A stretch of DNA of 20,258 bases from a virus: IMG/VR virus record IMGVR_UViG_3300042446_000754, positions 1 through 20,258 of that record; one strand, given 5' to 3'. The notes under the pieces were generated by a model, which saw only the letters and a program-made list of their open reading frames with translations, was not told the DNA's origin and made no database searches. This document shows, piece after piece, positions 7,885 to 15,337 of this stretch (the first letter of the stretch is position 1; the number at the start of each line of letters is the position of its first letter). The position numbers and the translations under genes are program-made.

Positions 7885-8277
7885 ATGGCGTTTGGCGTTA
7901 GCGATGCAATTGCCGCTGGCTTAAAGATTGTAGATAAATTCGTTCCCGATCCGGCTGAAAAAATTAAGGCAGAGGCCGCATTGCGTGAATCCCTATTGGC
8001 TTGGGATGCACAACAAAACACCGTCAATGCGGCTGAAGCGTCCAATTCAAGCGTATTTGTTTCCGGTTGGCGTCCTGCTATTGGTTGGGTTTGCGCTATT
8101 GCCCTAATGTACCAATATACCCTATCTCCCATAGCGGTCTGGATAGCGGGCATTGCCAATTATCCGCTTCCTACGCCACCCTCGCTCGATAGCAGCCTCT
8201 GGGAATTGATGTTTGGCATGTTGGGTATGGGCGGTCTGCGTACATATGAAAAACTAAAAGGTGTAGCTTCAAAATGA
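7885..8277 (+). CDS. 3TM holin (GTA-type holin family)
   Basis: This is a 130-residue protein. ATG 7885 is preceded by GGGAGAA (7874-7880); an in-frame ATG at 7867 lies inside the previous gene. It begins with amphipathic helices (AIAAGLKIVDKFVPDPAEKI) typical of the family, then has VSGWRPAIGWVCAIALMYQ and further hydrophobic segments to WELMFGMLGMGGLRTYEKL. The WRP motif before the first span and the small size match the holin family with three membrane segments found in gene transfer agents and alphaproteobacterial phages. It would form membrane lesions that release the endolysin. Its stop overlaps the endolysin start as ATGA. Confidence 0.85.
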   Translation: MAFGVSDAIAAGLKIVDKFVPDPAEKIKAEAALRESLLAWDAQQNTVNAAEASNSSVFVSGWRPAIGWVCAIALMYQYTLSPIAVWIAGIANYPLPTPPSLDSSLWELMFGMLGMGGLRTYEKLKGVASK

Positions 8278-8807
8278 TCGGTAACTTTGACGAATCCCTG
8301 CGGCTTTTGCTCAAGTCTGAGGGCGGTTTTGTAAACCATCCGATTGATCCGGGCGGTATGACCTGCTTAGGCGTCACCAAGGCCGCGTGGGAGGCGTACA
8401 CGGGCGAGACGTGCCATGAGGCAGATATGCGAGCCTTGACACCCAAGGCCGTCACGCCCTTCTATAAAGACAATTACTGGGATAAGGTAATTGGCGATGC
8501 TTTGCCTGAGGGAGTTGACTATGCGATATTCGACTTTGCAGTTAATTCGGGGCCTATGCGGGCGGTTAAGGTACTTCAATCTTGCCTCGGTATTGTCACG
8601 GACGGGGCAATTGGACCTAAAACCCTTGCTGCTATTTTAAAAAAAGATCAGGAAACCCTGATTGAAAAATACTGCGAGGCGCGTCTGAATTTCCTCAGCG
8701 CCTTGCCGACATGGAGAACATTCGGCAAGGGCTGGGAACGGCGCGTTGACGAGGTATCAAGACGAGCCAAAATGATGCTTAAACAAGCGTCCCATAATAA
8801 GCGATAA
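8274..8807 (+). CDS. Endolysin, GH108 muramidase with PG-binding C-terminus
   Basis: This 177-residue protein has the GH108 N-terminal signature LLKSEGGFVNHPIDPGGMT, where E16 in SEGG is the expected catalytic acid, followed by GVTKAAWEAYTG. The middle (YWDKVIGDALPEG, YAIFDFAVNSGP) and C-terminus (LQSCLGIVTDGAIGPKTLAA, FGKGWERRVDEVSRRA) match the associated peptidoglycan-binding domain. It hydrolyses the glycan backbone of murein at the end of infection. There is no signal peptide, so export should depend on the holin upstream, to which it is coupled by an ATGA overlap. Its 3' end overlaps the convergent resolvase gene by 29 bases. I see no spanin gene. Confidence 0.9.
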   Translation: MIGNFDESLRLLLKSEGGFVNHPIDPGGMTCLGVTKAAWEAYTGETCHEADMRALTPKAVTPFYKDNYWDKVIGDALPEGVDYAIFDFAVNSGPMRAVKVLQSCLGIVTDGAIGPKTLAAILKKDQETLIEKYCEARLNFLSALPTWRTFGKGWERRVDEVSRRAKMMLKQASHNKR

Positions 8808-9240
8808 TGGCGGCTTCTGCCCTACCATCATGCTTTTTAAGTGGCCATTGGTGAGACTGGCGCGGCATAAGTTCAGATGCTCTTAGCCGCGCCCCATCCT
8901 TATCAGTTGGCGTCTTGGTAACTCTTTTCCAGACCTGTGGCGTGACCTCCACAATCGGAATAAAGTTCGCCGCAACGGCCCCAATAACCACCCCGGCAGC
9001 GCGTCCAAATGTAAACGCCCCGGCATGGCCGTTCCCCGGCATAGATGCAACCTTTTCTATGATGCACCTGATGCCTTGATGCTTAGCCCATACGTCCAAG
9101 ATAACCGCAAGCTGAGCATGGTCTACACGCCGCTTGGTGCCATCCTGCAAGGTGGGCATATCAAAGATTTCCAATCCATCGTCGGTCAATAGAGCCAAGG
9201 CCCCAGAAAGACCTGGATCAATGCCTATGATGGGTGTCAT
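8779..9240 (-). CDS. RuvC-like Holliday junction resolvase
   Basis: This 153-residue protein has the RuvC fold signature: IIGIDPGLSGALAL (D8), CIIEKV (E62) and KKHDGRAEAAIIAYYG (D138, with E142 nearby). This acidic set binds the two metal ions that cut branched DNA. Phages use such enzymes to resolve recombination and replication junctions and to clear branched DNA before packaging. It is the last gene of the leftward recombination operon, starting in an ATGA overlap with the preceding gene. Its 3' end overlaps the convergent endolysin gene, with no room for a terminator. Confidence 0.9.
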   Translation of the reverse strand: MTPIIGIDPGLSGALALLTDDGLEIFDMPTLQDGTKRRVDHAQLAVILDVWAKHQGIRCIIEKVASMPGNGHAGAFTFGRAAGVVIGAVAANFIPIVEVTPQVWKRVTKTPTDKDGARLRASELMPRQSHQWPLKKHDGRAEAAIIAYYGTLV

Positions 9241-9611
9241 GCAGCGCCTTTAACCATAAAAAGATGTTCCAAATACAAAACCCGATCTTCTATTTCTTCA
9301 AAACGCTCTTTTGATTTGGTATGAAGAAGATGAATCATGCCATTAAGTTCCTCATATTCAGAAGAAACGGTTTTTTTGCTGGTGGTGGCAAGCAAGCCAT
9401 AACCAAGCGTAATGCGGTACTTTCCCACGGCTGCACGGGCGTTCCCGGTGTAATTGGGAATTGCCTCTTTAGCTACGCGGTCATCGTCCCAACCGTCTGC
9501 ATAAACAGCGCCATCCCCTGTAACGGTAAGATGCTGCTTAAAAAGATCGGACACATTTACAATGTCGATAGCGGTCAGTTTCTTAAAGGTAGGATTCAGT
9601 GATTGAGCCAT
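9237..9611 (-). CDS. Hypothetical protein of the recombination operon
   Basis: This 124-residue protein is not recognised. AGGAG lies eight bases before ATG 9611, the strongest ribosome site in this operon. The N-terminal half (LTAIDIVNVSDLFKQHLTVT, GAVYADGWDDDRVAKEA) looks globular. The C-terminal part (EYEELNGMIHLLHTK, RFEEIEDRVLYLEHLF) is a predicted coiled coil, suggesting an oligomer or a partner-binding tail. The middle (ARAAVGKYRITLGYGLL) may be DNA- or protein-binding, but no motif proves it. It overlaps the genes on both sides: 16 bases with the upstream one and ATGA with the resolvase. Coexpression with recombination genes is the only hint to function. Confidence 0.65.
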   Translation of the reverse strand: MAQSLNPTFKKLTAIDIVNVSDLFKQHLTVTGDGAVYADGWDDDRVAKEAIPNYTGNARAAVGKYRITLGYGLLATTSKKTVSSEYEELNGMIHLLHTKSKERFEEIEDRVLYLEHLFMVKGAA

Positions 9612-9883
9612 GTGTTTTCTCCTAAGTGGTTACATTTGTTTTCTTCAAGGAATTTCAAAAGAACCCTAAGTTCGGTTCTTACGTCAAAAACTTCCTGCTT
9701 GAGTTTTGCAATCTCATTACGCAAGTCGTTGTTAGTTTTTTTGGCGTATTTTAGTTCTTCTATTTTTTCGTTAAGTTGATTGGTAAACCTCGTTTGAATC
9801 AGATCAAAATCATCAGTCATAAGTTTGATTTTGAGTTCTTCTTCAACAAACGGATTATTGTCAAACTTTGCATACAGTTTCAA
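9596..9883 (-). CDS. Small coiled-coil protein
   Basis: This is a 95-residue protein with no known domain. Residues about 30-85 (LNEKIEELKYAKKTNNDLRN, EIAKLKQEVFDVRTELRVLL) have strong heptad character and form a coiled coil. The C-terminus contains an isolated Cys and His (NKCNHLGENTW). The start overlaps the nuclease stop as ATGA, so translation is probably coupled. Its coding sequence is more AT-rich than the neighbouring nuclease gene. It may be an accessory subunit for a recombination protein, but that is inferred from position only. Confidence 0.6.
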   Translation of the reverse strand: MKLYAKFDNNPFVEEELKIKLMTDDFDLIQTRFTNQLNEKIEELKYAKKTNNDLRNEIAKLKQEVFDVRTELRVLLKFLEENKCNHLGENTWLNH

Positions 9884-10893
9884 AATGGCACCTCATCGTT
9901 AAAAGGCACTCCATTGTTGGAGCCGCGCTTGCGGCCTTCGGCCTGGCGCTTGGCGAGGCTATCCCGTGGCAATGCTACTTTCTTGCCGTGGGTGAAAATC
10001 TCGCCAGTTTCTTTGTCCTTGTACTCAATGAAGTTGACGCCAGCGTCTATCGGTTCCGCGCCATGTACAAAGTCTGGAATCAATAGATGCTGGTCGCAAC
10101 CCTTGCGCTGATCCGCGCCCGTCAAAAACGTATCGGCCAATTCGCAGCGCCATTTGCCATTGGCAACGGGCGTTGAATGGGCGCAGGTACGGCAATTGAT
10201 TTGCGCTGGCTCTGCATGGTGGCAAAGCCGATACATATCGCAGAACTTACATTCCCAATATGTAGGATCATCGCTTAGTTTTAGTGGTGCAGTCTTAGCC
10301 TCAACAATTGTGTTGGCGCGGTGATTATATTGCTTAAACACCGCATTATCTGCGGTGATCCACTCCGTGTAGATTGCGTCGGTATTTTTGTTGATCGCGA
10401 TATACATGGCCGCGTCAAGCTTTAGCAGACCCATATAGACCTGCATCTGAGCAAAATGTTGTGGCTTTTCAGTCTCGACGCACCAGGCTGATAGCTTGGT
10501 GAACGCCTTGTCTTTCATGGTTTTGCACTCGAGGACGGCCCAGACGTTAGGATTTTCGACAAAACCTTTTCCTACGCCATCGACAGACCCGCCAAAATGA
10601 CCAGAGTCATTTCTGCAAGTTATCTGTTTACCGTTTTCTTCCACATGAAGCTCAACGCCAATCCCGCGCAATTCCTCATGGATTCGGGCTTCCTCTCGAT
10701 GCCCGGTATTAAAGAGGCGCAAGATACGCCCCTCAAATTTCGGTTTAACGGCCCAGCGGAAATTGAGCCATAGGTATCGGTTGCAGTTGTGCCCGATCAA
10801 GGACGCACCAAGGTGTTCCCGGAAGTCTTCGGCCTTGGCCTCATACCAACCAAAAATTTGGCTAGCGGTCGTCACCTGATCGGGCTTGCTCAT
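9880..10893 (-). CDS. Cas4/RecB-like PD-(D/E)XK nuclease with Fe-S-type cysteines
   Basis: This 337-residue protein carries the PD-(D/E)XK core: GGSVDGVG (D105), VLECKTM (E122, K124) and QMQVY (Q149-Y153). One cysteine before the core (GHNCNRYLW, C37) and three after it (WECKFCDMYRLC, C215, C218, C224) are arranged as in Cas4/AddB/Dna2 nucleases, which bind a 4Fe-4S cluster. Four more cysteines (C234, C237, C250, C266) could form a zinc site. The expected activity is resection of DNA ends, feeding ssDNA to the annealing proteins encoded upstream. The very C-terminus, GVPFNDEVPF, resembles the acidic tip of single-stranded DNA-binding proteins. The gene is adjacent to the DUF669 gene and overlaps the next gene by ATGA. 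No CRISPR genes are nearby, so a recombination role is favoured. Confidence 0.85.
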   Translation of the reverse strand: MSKPDQVTTASQIFGWYEAKAEDFREHLGASLIGHNCNRYLWLNFRWAVKPKFEGRILRLFNTGHREEARIHEELRGIGVELHVEENGKQITCRNDSGHFGGSVDGVGKGFVENPNVWAVLECKTMKDKAFTKLSAWCVETEKPQHFAQMQVYMGLLKLDAAMYIAINKNTDAIYTEWITADNAVFKQYNHRANTIVEAKTAPLKLSDDPTYWECKFCDMYRLCHHAEPAQINCRTCAHSTPVANGKWRCELADTFLTGADQRKGCDQHLLIPDFVHGAEPIDAGVNFIEYKDKETGEIFTHGKKVALPRDSLAKRQAEGRKRGSNNGVPFNDEVPF

Positions 10894-11349
10894 TTACTTG
10901 CGCTCCCAAGGCTTAGCGGAAGCCGCTGGAGCGGTTGACGATGCAGATGGTGCGGACCCAGACCCTGCGCGCTTGTAGCCCATCACGCGGTTCCTGGTGG
11001 AATCCTTGCGGTCAATGTCCAGAACCAGAATAAACGGAATATCGTTAAGCTGATCTGTGTCATCGAGTTCAGCAAAACCGCAAGCCTCCGAAATGGCTTT
11101 GAGGTTTGCACGGGCAATAGTTTCGGCAACCTCATTAGGGTTATGCAGATTAAGGTTTTCCCAAATCTTGCGGCCAGAATGTTTGCCTTCAATAATCTGC
11201 ATGGAAAGCGCAAGATATTCGCCCGTACCTGCCTTGGTGATTTTCATCTGGCTTTCTGTGACAATTGCCATGTACTCACCCTTGGGCAATGGATCGTAAT
11301 CGCTCTTGGGTGCTTCATAGGTAGAAATGTCAAAATGGACCTTAGCCAT
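10894..11349 (-). CDS. DUF669 ssDNA-binding/recombination protein
   Basis: This 151-residue protein begins AKVHFDISTYEAPKSDYDPL and has PKGEYMAIVTESQMKITKAG, GEYLALSMQIIEGKHSGRKI and WENLNLHNPNEVAETIARAN. This is the DUF669 pattern, found beside phage recombinases and nucleases and thought to act as an ssDNA-binding protein. The C-terminus is a flexible Ser/Ala/Pro tail ending KPWERK. It lacks the acidic tip usual for bacterial SSB, whereas the nuclease encoded next ends in such a tip. GGGA precedes the start. The order Sak4-like ATPase, DUF669, Cas4-like nuclease is a standard phage recombination cassette. Confidence 0.8.
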   Translation of the reverse strand: MAKVHFDISTYEAPKSDYDPLPKGEYMAIVTESQMKITKAGTGEYLALSMQIIEGKHSGRKIWENLNLHNPNEVAETIARANLKAISEACGFAELDDTDQLNDIPFILVLDIDRKDSTRNRVMGYKRAGSGSAPSASSTAPAASAKPWERK

Positions 11350-11352
11350 GAT

Positions 11353-12090
11353 TTAGTTTCCCTTTTTGATGGAGTTTGAAAATTCCGACCAGATCATTGG
11401 TATGGTCTCTGGCAGGCTGTAGCGGTTCTTGGCCATATAGGCTGGACGCTCGCTCGTAAACAACAATCTTTCGCCCGTGGAAAATCCCCGGTTGCTCGTC
11501 TTGTTGAACCCAACATCGTCCTTCTTAACGATGGTCTTGTAGTTGGCAAACAGCACGGCATCCGCCCATTCGCGTACAACGGAACTGGAACGCTCCTGTA
11601 GCTTGGGTTGGTAACGGTCGTATGGTTCAACCTCTGGACTATCAAAACGTTTGATAGCGGTATGGGCCAGCAGAATAACCGTCATACCCTTATCGTTACG
11701 TAAGGCATTTAGGCCGTCCAAAACATCGCGCCATTTCTGCGCCGCAATGATAGCGCCCTTGCCATAGGCTAGGTCTTTGGCGTCATACTTGGCTTCAATT
11801 TCCTTCTGGATCATAGCTTCTAGCCAATCCAGGCTATCGACTACCACCGTTTGGAAAGCGTGTTCCTCGCTGTACAGGGTAGCGATTGCGTCCATAACGT
11901 CCTCAGCATTAGCGGCCAAGGGGAAATGGGCAATGTCTAGCGATCCTAAGCCATCTTCGGTAAGGATGAAAATTGGATCTGGCGCACCGGAAGCAAACGT
12001 CGTCTTGCCGATCCCCTCGACACCATAAACCATGATGCGAGGGGCGGCGATTGTCGCGTTTCGCTTGATGCTTTTAAGATCAAACGCCAT
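11353..12090 (-). CDS. Sak4-like RecA-fold ATPase
   Basis: This 245-residue protein has a Walker A motif at residues 23-31 (GVEGIGKTT) and a Walker B at about 80-88 (TVVVDSLDW). A further RecA-type segment is MTVILLAHTAIKRFDSPEVE. Length and motifs match the AAA_24/Sak4 group of phage single-strand annealing or strand-exchange proteins, which work with a cognate SSB. Here DUF669 is the likely partner. It starts in a TAATG overlap with the upstream gene and ends just before the DUF669 start, so all three are probably made together. No feature suggests truncation. Confidence 0.85.
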   Translation of the reverse strand: MAFDLKSIKRNATIAAPRIMVYGVEGIGKTTFASGAPDPIFILTEDGLGSLDIAHFPLAANAEDVMDAIATLYSEEHAFQTVVVDSLDWLEAMIQKEIEAKYDAKDLAYGKGAIIAAQKWRDVLDGLNALRNDKGMTVILLAHTAIKRFDSPEVEPYDRYQPKLQERSSSVVREWADAVLFANYKTIVKKDDVGFNKTSNRGFSTGERLLFTSERPAYMAKNRYSLPETIPMIWSEFSNSIKKGN

Positions 12091-12491
12091 TATTCTTCAA
12101 TCCTTTCGATTGATACTGAAACCTTGGCTGGTTTCATGGTGATGGCTTCCGACATACGCAGCCATACTTCTGGCCGGTACATGCGGATTTCCTTTAGCTT
12201 GGTTTCGTTAAGGTCTTTTTTGATGCGGACGACTTGGTATTCTGCGGGCCAGTCGGCAGACATAGCCTCCAATGCGTCACAATCGCCCTTGTAGATCATC
12301 TTGGAATCTAGGGTCAGCTTGTATCCGCTGCCCAGTTTAAGGCTCATACGGCCTTCTGCGTTGGGCCTTACGATGGCAAGAATATCTTTTTCGATACCAA
12401 TGCGTTTATCGTTAGCCGCCTTTTCTTCTTTCTTGGCGGCAAGCCAAGATAGCGTCAAAGTCTCTAGTTGTTCGTCTGTTGTCATTTGCAT
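12090..12491 (-). CDS. DUF7173-like phage protein, first gene of the recombination operon
   Basis: This 133-residue protein has an N-terminal helical part (EQLETLTLSWLAAKKEEKAA, DKRIGIEKDILAIV), then GRMSLKLGSGYKLTLDSKM and a C-terminal part with YQVVRIKKDLNETKLKEIRM. This matches a family of small phage proteins that commonly precede Sak4/DUF669 genes, but its function is unknown. GAGGA lies upstream. ATG 12491 and ATG 12485 both fit, and 12485 has the longer spacing. The gene is the first of the leftward operon and diverges from the regulator gene, with the control region between them. Confidence 0.65.
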   Translation of the reverse strand: MQMTTDEQLETLTLSWLAAKKEEKAANDKRIGIEKDILAIVRPNAEGRMSLKLGSGYKLTLDSKMIYKGDCDALEAMSADWPAEYQVVRIKKDLNETKLKEIRMYRPEVWLRMSEAITMKPAKVSVSIERIEE

Positions 12492-12510
12492 GTTTCCTCT
12501 GCTCACAAAC

Positions 12511-12530
12511 GCAGATAATCACGATTATGC
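12511..12530. promoter_or_regulatory. Short dyad in the divergent control region
   Basis: ATAATC (12515-12520) and GATTAT (12523-12528) form a perfect 6-bp inverted repeat with a two-base centre. Flanking GC/GCA bases extend it imperfectly. On the minus strand it overlaps a possible promoter for the recombination operon: TTGCCT as -35, then GATTAT as -10 with a short 15-base spacer. The size suits a repressor or Cro-like dimer. The HTH gene that starts at 12623 is the obvious candidate. Confidence 0.5.
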
Positions 12531-12539
12531 GGCTAAGGC

Positions 12540-12578
12540 AATATGATTTTTTATTTTTATTTCGCTTGAAATCATATT
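12540..12578. promoter_or_regulatory. 10-bp inverted repeat between divergent genes
   Basis: AATATGATTT (12540-12549) and AAATCATATT (12569-12578) are perfect inverted repeats with a 19-base T-rich spacer. The arms are centred about 29 bases apart, close to three helical turns, so two protein dimers or one looped dimer could bind. The site lies between the leftward recombination operon and the rightward regulator and primase genes. It may control both. Confidence 0.55.
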
Positions 12579-12622
12579 CGATGCGTGTAGGTTCCAAGGT
12601 CGTCAAAAAAGGAGCAATATAC

Positions 12623-12871
12623 ATGGCATCTATCAAAGGGCGGTGCGAACCTGCCTATAACATCGTGGTAAGGCTTGGCGGGGTTACTCGTACAGCCGAG
12701 CTGTTAGGAATCACACAATCAGCCGTTAGCCGCTGGCTAATCCCAGCAACAAGCAATGGCACAGAAGGCCGCATACCCCAGCGCTATTGGGATGATATGT
12801 TAAAATTTGCCCTAAAACATAACATAAGAATCGACCTCTACGATCTTTCCGGCCACCCCCGCCAACATTGA
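12623..12871 (+). CDS. Cro/YdaS-like HTH regulator
   Basis: This is an 82-residue protein. ATG 12623 is chosen because AAAAAAGGAG (12605-12614) lies just upstream; the frame is open further back but without a good site. The helix-turn-helix is at about residues 20-40 (TRTAELLGITQSAVSRWLIP). The first part (EPAYNIVVRLGGV) and the later IPQRYWDDMLKFALKHNI match YdaS/Cro-type phage repressors, in which the organism-specific tail helps dimerise. It is divergent from the recombination operon and seven bases ahead of the primase-helicase gene. It probably binds the dyads in the intergenic region and sets the timing of both operons. No CI-type repressor or integrase is visible. Confidence 0.8.
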   Translation: MASIKGRCEPAYNIVVRLGGVTRTAELLGITQSAVSRWLIPATSNGTEGRIPQRYWDDMLKFALKHNIRIDLYDLSGHPRQH

Positions 12872-12878
12872 GATCATT

Positions 12879-14789
12879 ATGCTTAACTCAGAGTTTCTTA
12901 GCGCCGCTTATGGGCGGTTGCGGGACACCTATGGCTGGACGACTAGTTTTGCATCTGATCCTAATCAGAGCGAGCCTACCGTCTGGTCTGGCAACCCGTA
13001 CATGGATACGCCCGCGCACCGATCCTTAATTGATCGGCGGATTGGCGACAACAATTTCTTTTGCGTTTCCGTTATGGAGGCACCGGACAAGAAAAAGCGG
13101 TCCAAAGACTTCTTTTGCCGCATGGCCGTTCTGCTAGCAGATGACGCTAGCCCAGATGACCTGTTTGGAACGCCATCGTATATCTTTGAAACCTCACCTG
13201 GAAATTACCAGATTGGGATATTTCTAGATCGCGACGATCCAGACACCGCCAATAGGCCGCTGCTAGATGCGGTCTTGCAGGTTATGGCCGCTAGTAAGCT
13301 TATCAATGCCGACTCTAGCGGTAATAACGTAGTGCGCTACGGTCGATTGCCCGTAGGCTACAACACCAAACAGCGCGAAAGCGGATCATTCCAAACCAAA
13401 ATTATCTATTACAAAACAAACGCCACATATAACCTAGCGGATGCGGTCGCCACGTTTGGGCTTGACCTAGAAGAAATCCGCCAAAACATAAACACTGCCC
13501 CCACAAAAACACAAAACCTAAACAATTCAACAGGCACAGCAGTTGACCTGTACAGAAACCTAATCAATCCAAACCTAGAAGAACGATCCTACCACGACCC
13601 GCTCATGAAGCTTTCGGCGGCAATGGTTGCGGCAGGTATGGCACCTGGTGCGGTAGTGAATAACCTTCGCTCGCTTATGCTGGCAATTCAACCCGAATCA
13701 ACGGGTGAAGAATTTGCCCGCTGGGAATCTCGCTACGGCTCCGAATTATCGCGCATGGTATCATCAGCCGAAAAATACGCTCCTGCCCGTCAGGAAGCGT
13801 TGCAGGGCGACGTATTCGTATCTGAAGAACAGTTAGAGGAGATGACAAAGAATGTTCGCTGGCTAGTTAAGGGCCTTGTGCCCGAGGATAGCATGGGGAT
13901 GATCTTTGGTGCGTCAGGGACGTACAAATCCTTTATCGCGATTGATATGGCCCTGCATATCGCGCACGGCATGGATTGGGCAGGTCTTAGGACCAAGCAA
14001 GGCCCGGTTGCCTATATCGCAGCAGAAGGTGGGGCAGGGATATCTAGGCGTTTGAAAGCCTGGCGCAATCAGTTTGGGCTAATCGAAACAAACAACCTGC
14101 ATATTTGCATCACGCCCTTTCTTTTAACGGCGCAAGATGAAATGGCGCATTTGAAAGCGGCCATTGCCAAGTTCCCCCAACGGCCTAGCGTGGTGATCAT
14201 CGACACCCTGTCCCAGACATTCAGCGGAGATGAGAACTCATCTAGTGATATTGGGACGTATCTCAGAATGATCAACAGCGAGATCAGGGCGGCGTTTAAT
14301 TGCACGGTTATCGTCATTCACCATACAGGCCATAGTGCGGCAGAGCGTCCTCGTGGTTCATCCGCCATTACCGCTAACTTGGACTTTATCTTAGGCGTGT
14401 TTAAGCCCGATCCAGAGGCGTCGCGGGCCAAGGTGGGCGTCCATAAGATGAAGGACGGCGACAAGGTAGACGACCTGTTTTTCAATATGACCCGGCTTGT
14501 GTTGGGCGAGGATAGCGACGGGGACGAAATATCGTCATTGGTCGCGGCGCATGATGAGGCTGGCGGCGGGCCTAAGTCGTTCAAGGCCAGCAAATATGAT
14601 TCGATGATTCTTAAAATGATGCCTGACAAGCGCCAGGTTACGGAAAAAGATATTCGGGACGAGGCTGGCAAGGGGTCAAACGAAACCGACCGGACAATTT
14701 ACCAAGGGGTAAAACGTTCCCTTGATAAGTTGCACCGGGCCGGAATGATTCGTAGCTTTGGGATAGGAGTATGGGGGCGGGTTGATTAA
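12879..14789 (+). CDS. Bifunctional RepB-type primase and RepA-like helicase
   Basis: This is a 636-residue protein. The N-terminal 200 residues resemble RepB-type primases: an acidic pair in VLLADDASPDD (D88, D89) and the FETSPGNYQIGIF segment (about 103-115). The central domain is a RecA-fold hexameric helicase. Its Walker A is GASGTYKS (344-351), a variant with Tyr before the Lys. Its Walker B is VVIIDTLSQ (D442), followed by IVIHHTGHS and RGSSAITANLD. The C-terminal 60 residues look like a winged helix (ITEKDIRDE-type, VTEKDIRDEAGKGSNETDRT). It probably primes and unwinds phage DNA at the origin and may recruit the host polymerase, as no DNA polymerase is seen here. It follows the regulator by seven bases. 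Its 3' end overlaps the convergent gcrA-like gene by four bases. Confidence 0.85.
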   Translation: MLNSEFLSAAYGRLRDTYGWTTSFASDPNQSEPTVWSGNPYMDTPAHRSLIDRRIGDNNFFCVSVMEAPDKKKRSKDFFCRMAVLLADDASPDDLFGTPSYIFETSPGNYQIGIFLDRDDPDTANRPLLDAVLQVMAASKLINADSSGNNVVRYGRLPVGYNTKQRESGSFQTKIIYYKTNATYNLADAVATFGLDLEEIRQNINTAPTKTQNLNNSTGTAVDLYRNLINPNLEERSYHDPLMKLSAAMVAAGMAPGAVVNNLRSLMLAIQPESTGEEFARWESRYGSELSRMVSSAEKYAPARQEALQGDVFVSEEQLEEMTKNVRWLVKGLVPEDSMGMIFGASGTYKSFIAIDMALHIAHGMDWAGLRTKQGPVAYIAAEGGAGISRRLKAWRNQFGLIETNNLHICITPFLLTAQDEMAHLKAAIAKFPQRPSVVIIDTLSQTFSGDENSSSDIGTYLRMINSEIRAAFNCTVIVIHHTGHSAAERPRGSSAITANLDFILGVFKPDPEASRAKVGVHKMKDGDKVDDLFFNMTRLVLGEDSDGDEISSLVAAHDEAGGGPKSFKASKYDSMILKMMPDKRQVTEKDIRDEAGKGSNETDRTIYQGVKRSLDKLHRAGMIRSFGIGVWGRVD

Positions 14790-15337
14790 CCCGCCTTCGT
14801 GGCCCTGCCTTGGTTGACTTTCCACATAACGCCCCGGTTAAGCGATAGATTTTTACGCTTGTAATCAGCCGGGGTCAGGTCGCTATAGCAAAGTTTTTTG
14901 TGGTGAGCGCAATAAGCCGACCCTTCGATTTTTGTGTCACCGCACATGATGGCCTGATCCATATCACCAGAGGGAAGGCTATCCGCAATGTATCTACAGC
15001 CATTTGGTCTGATCCTTATTAAGGTGGCCGAGTGCTGGCCGCGTGGTTCTGAACTAACAAACAATGCAACAACCTCCTGTTTAGAGATAGGCTTGGGCTT
15101 GATAGCTTGGGCCTTTGGTGCTTTCCACAACTTAACCTTTGGCTTCACAAAGGCGGGCTTATAAACCCTGTTTATTGTATTGATAGCGCCTTGCTTTTTC
15201 ATCCGATGAAGTTTGCCGCAAATCATGTTGCGGGTGGGCGCACCGATGAGTTTTGATATTTCAAGGGCGCTGTGGCCCTCTTGGTACAACCTGACCATTT
15301 GGTCAGTTCGCTCTTGCGTCCAAAAATCGTCTGTCAT
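14786..15337 (-). CDS. gcrA: GcrA-like cell-cycle regulator
   Basis: This 183-residue protein begins with the GcrA HTH: FWTQERTDQMVRLYQEG, SALEISKLIGAPTRNMICGK and LHRMKKQGAI. A basic Pro/Lys linker follows. The C-terminal domain has CRYIADSLPSGDMDQAIMCG and GSAYCAHHKKLCY, matching the sigma70-binding GcrA C-terminus. In Alphaproteobacteria GcrA works with RNA polymerase at promoters with GANTC sites methylated by CcrM. A phage copy could redirect host cell-cycle genes or switch phage promoters. Copies are known in some Caulobacter phages. It is the last gene of the leftward mini-gene operon and overlaps the preceding gene by ATGA. GGAG precedes the ATG. The linker is longer than I would expect for a minimal GcrA. 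Confidence 0.85.
   Translation of the reverse strand: MTDDFWTQERTDQMVRLYQEGHSALEISKLIGAPTRNMICGKLHRMKKQGAINTINRVYKPAFVKPKVKLWKAPKAQAIKPKPISKQEVVALFVSSEPRGQHSATLIRIRPNGCRYIADSLPSGDMDQAIMCGDTKIEGSAYCAHHKKLCYSDLTPADYKRKNLSLNRGVMWKVNQGRATKAG

Noticed and set aside
9880-10893. Cas4-like gene as part of a CRISPR-Cas system
   Set aside because: No repeat-spacer array or other cas genes are present. Neighbours are Sak4-like and DUF669 genes, so phage recombination is the better reading.
12479-12622. N-terminal extension of the HTH regulator to 12479
   Set aside because: It would run through the dyads and overlap the divergent gene. ATG 12623 has a strong ribosome site.
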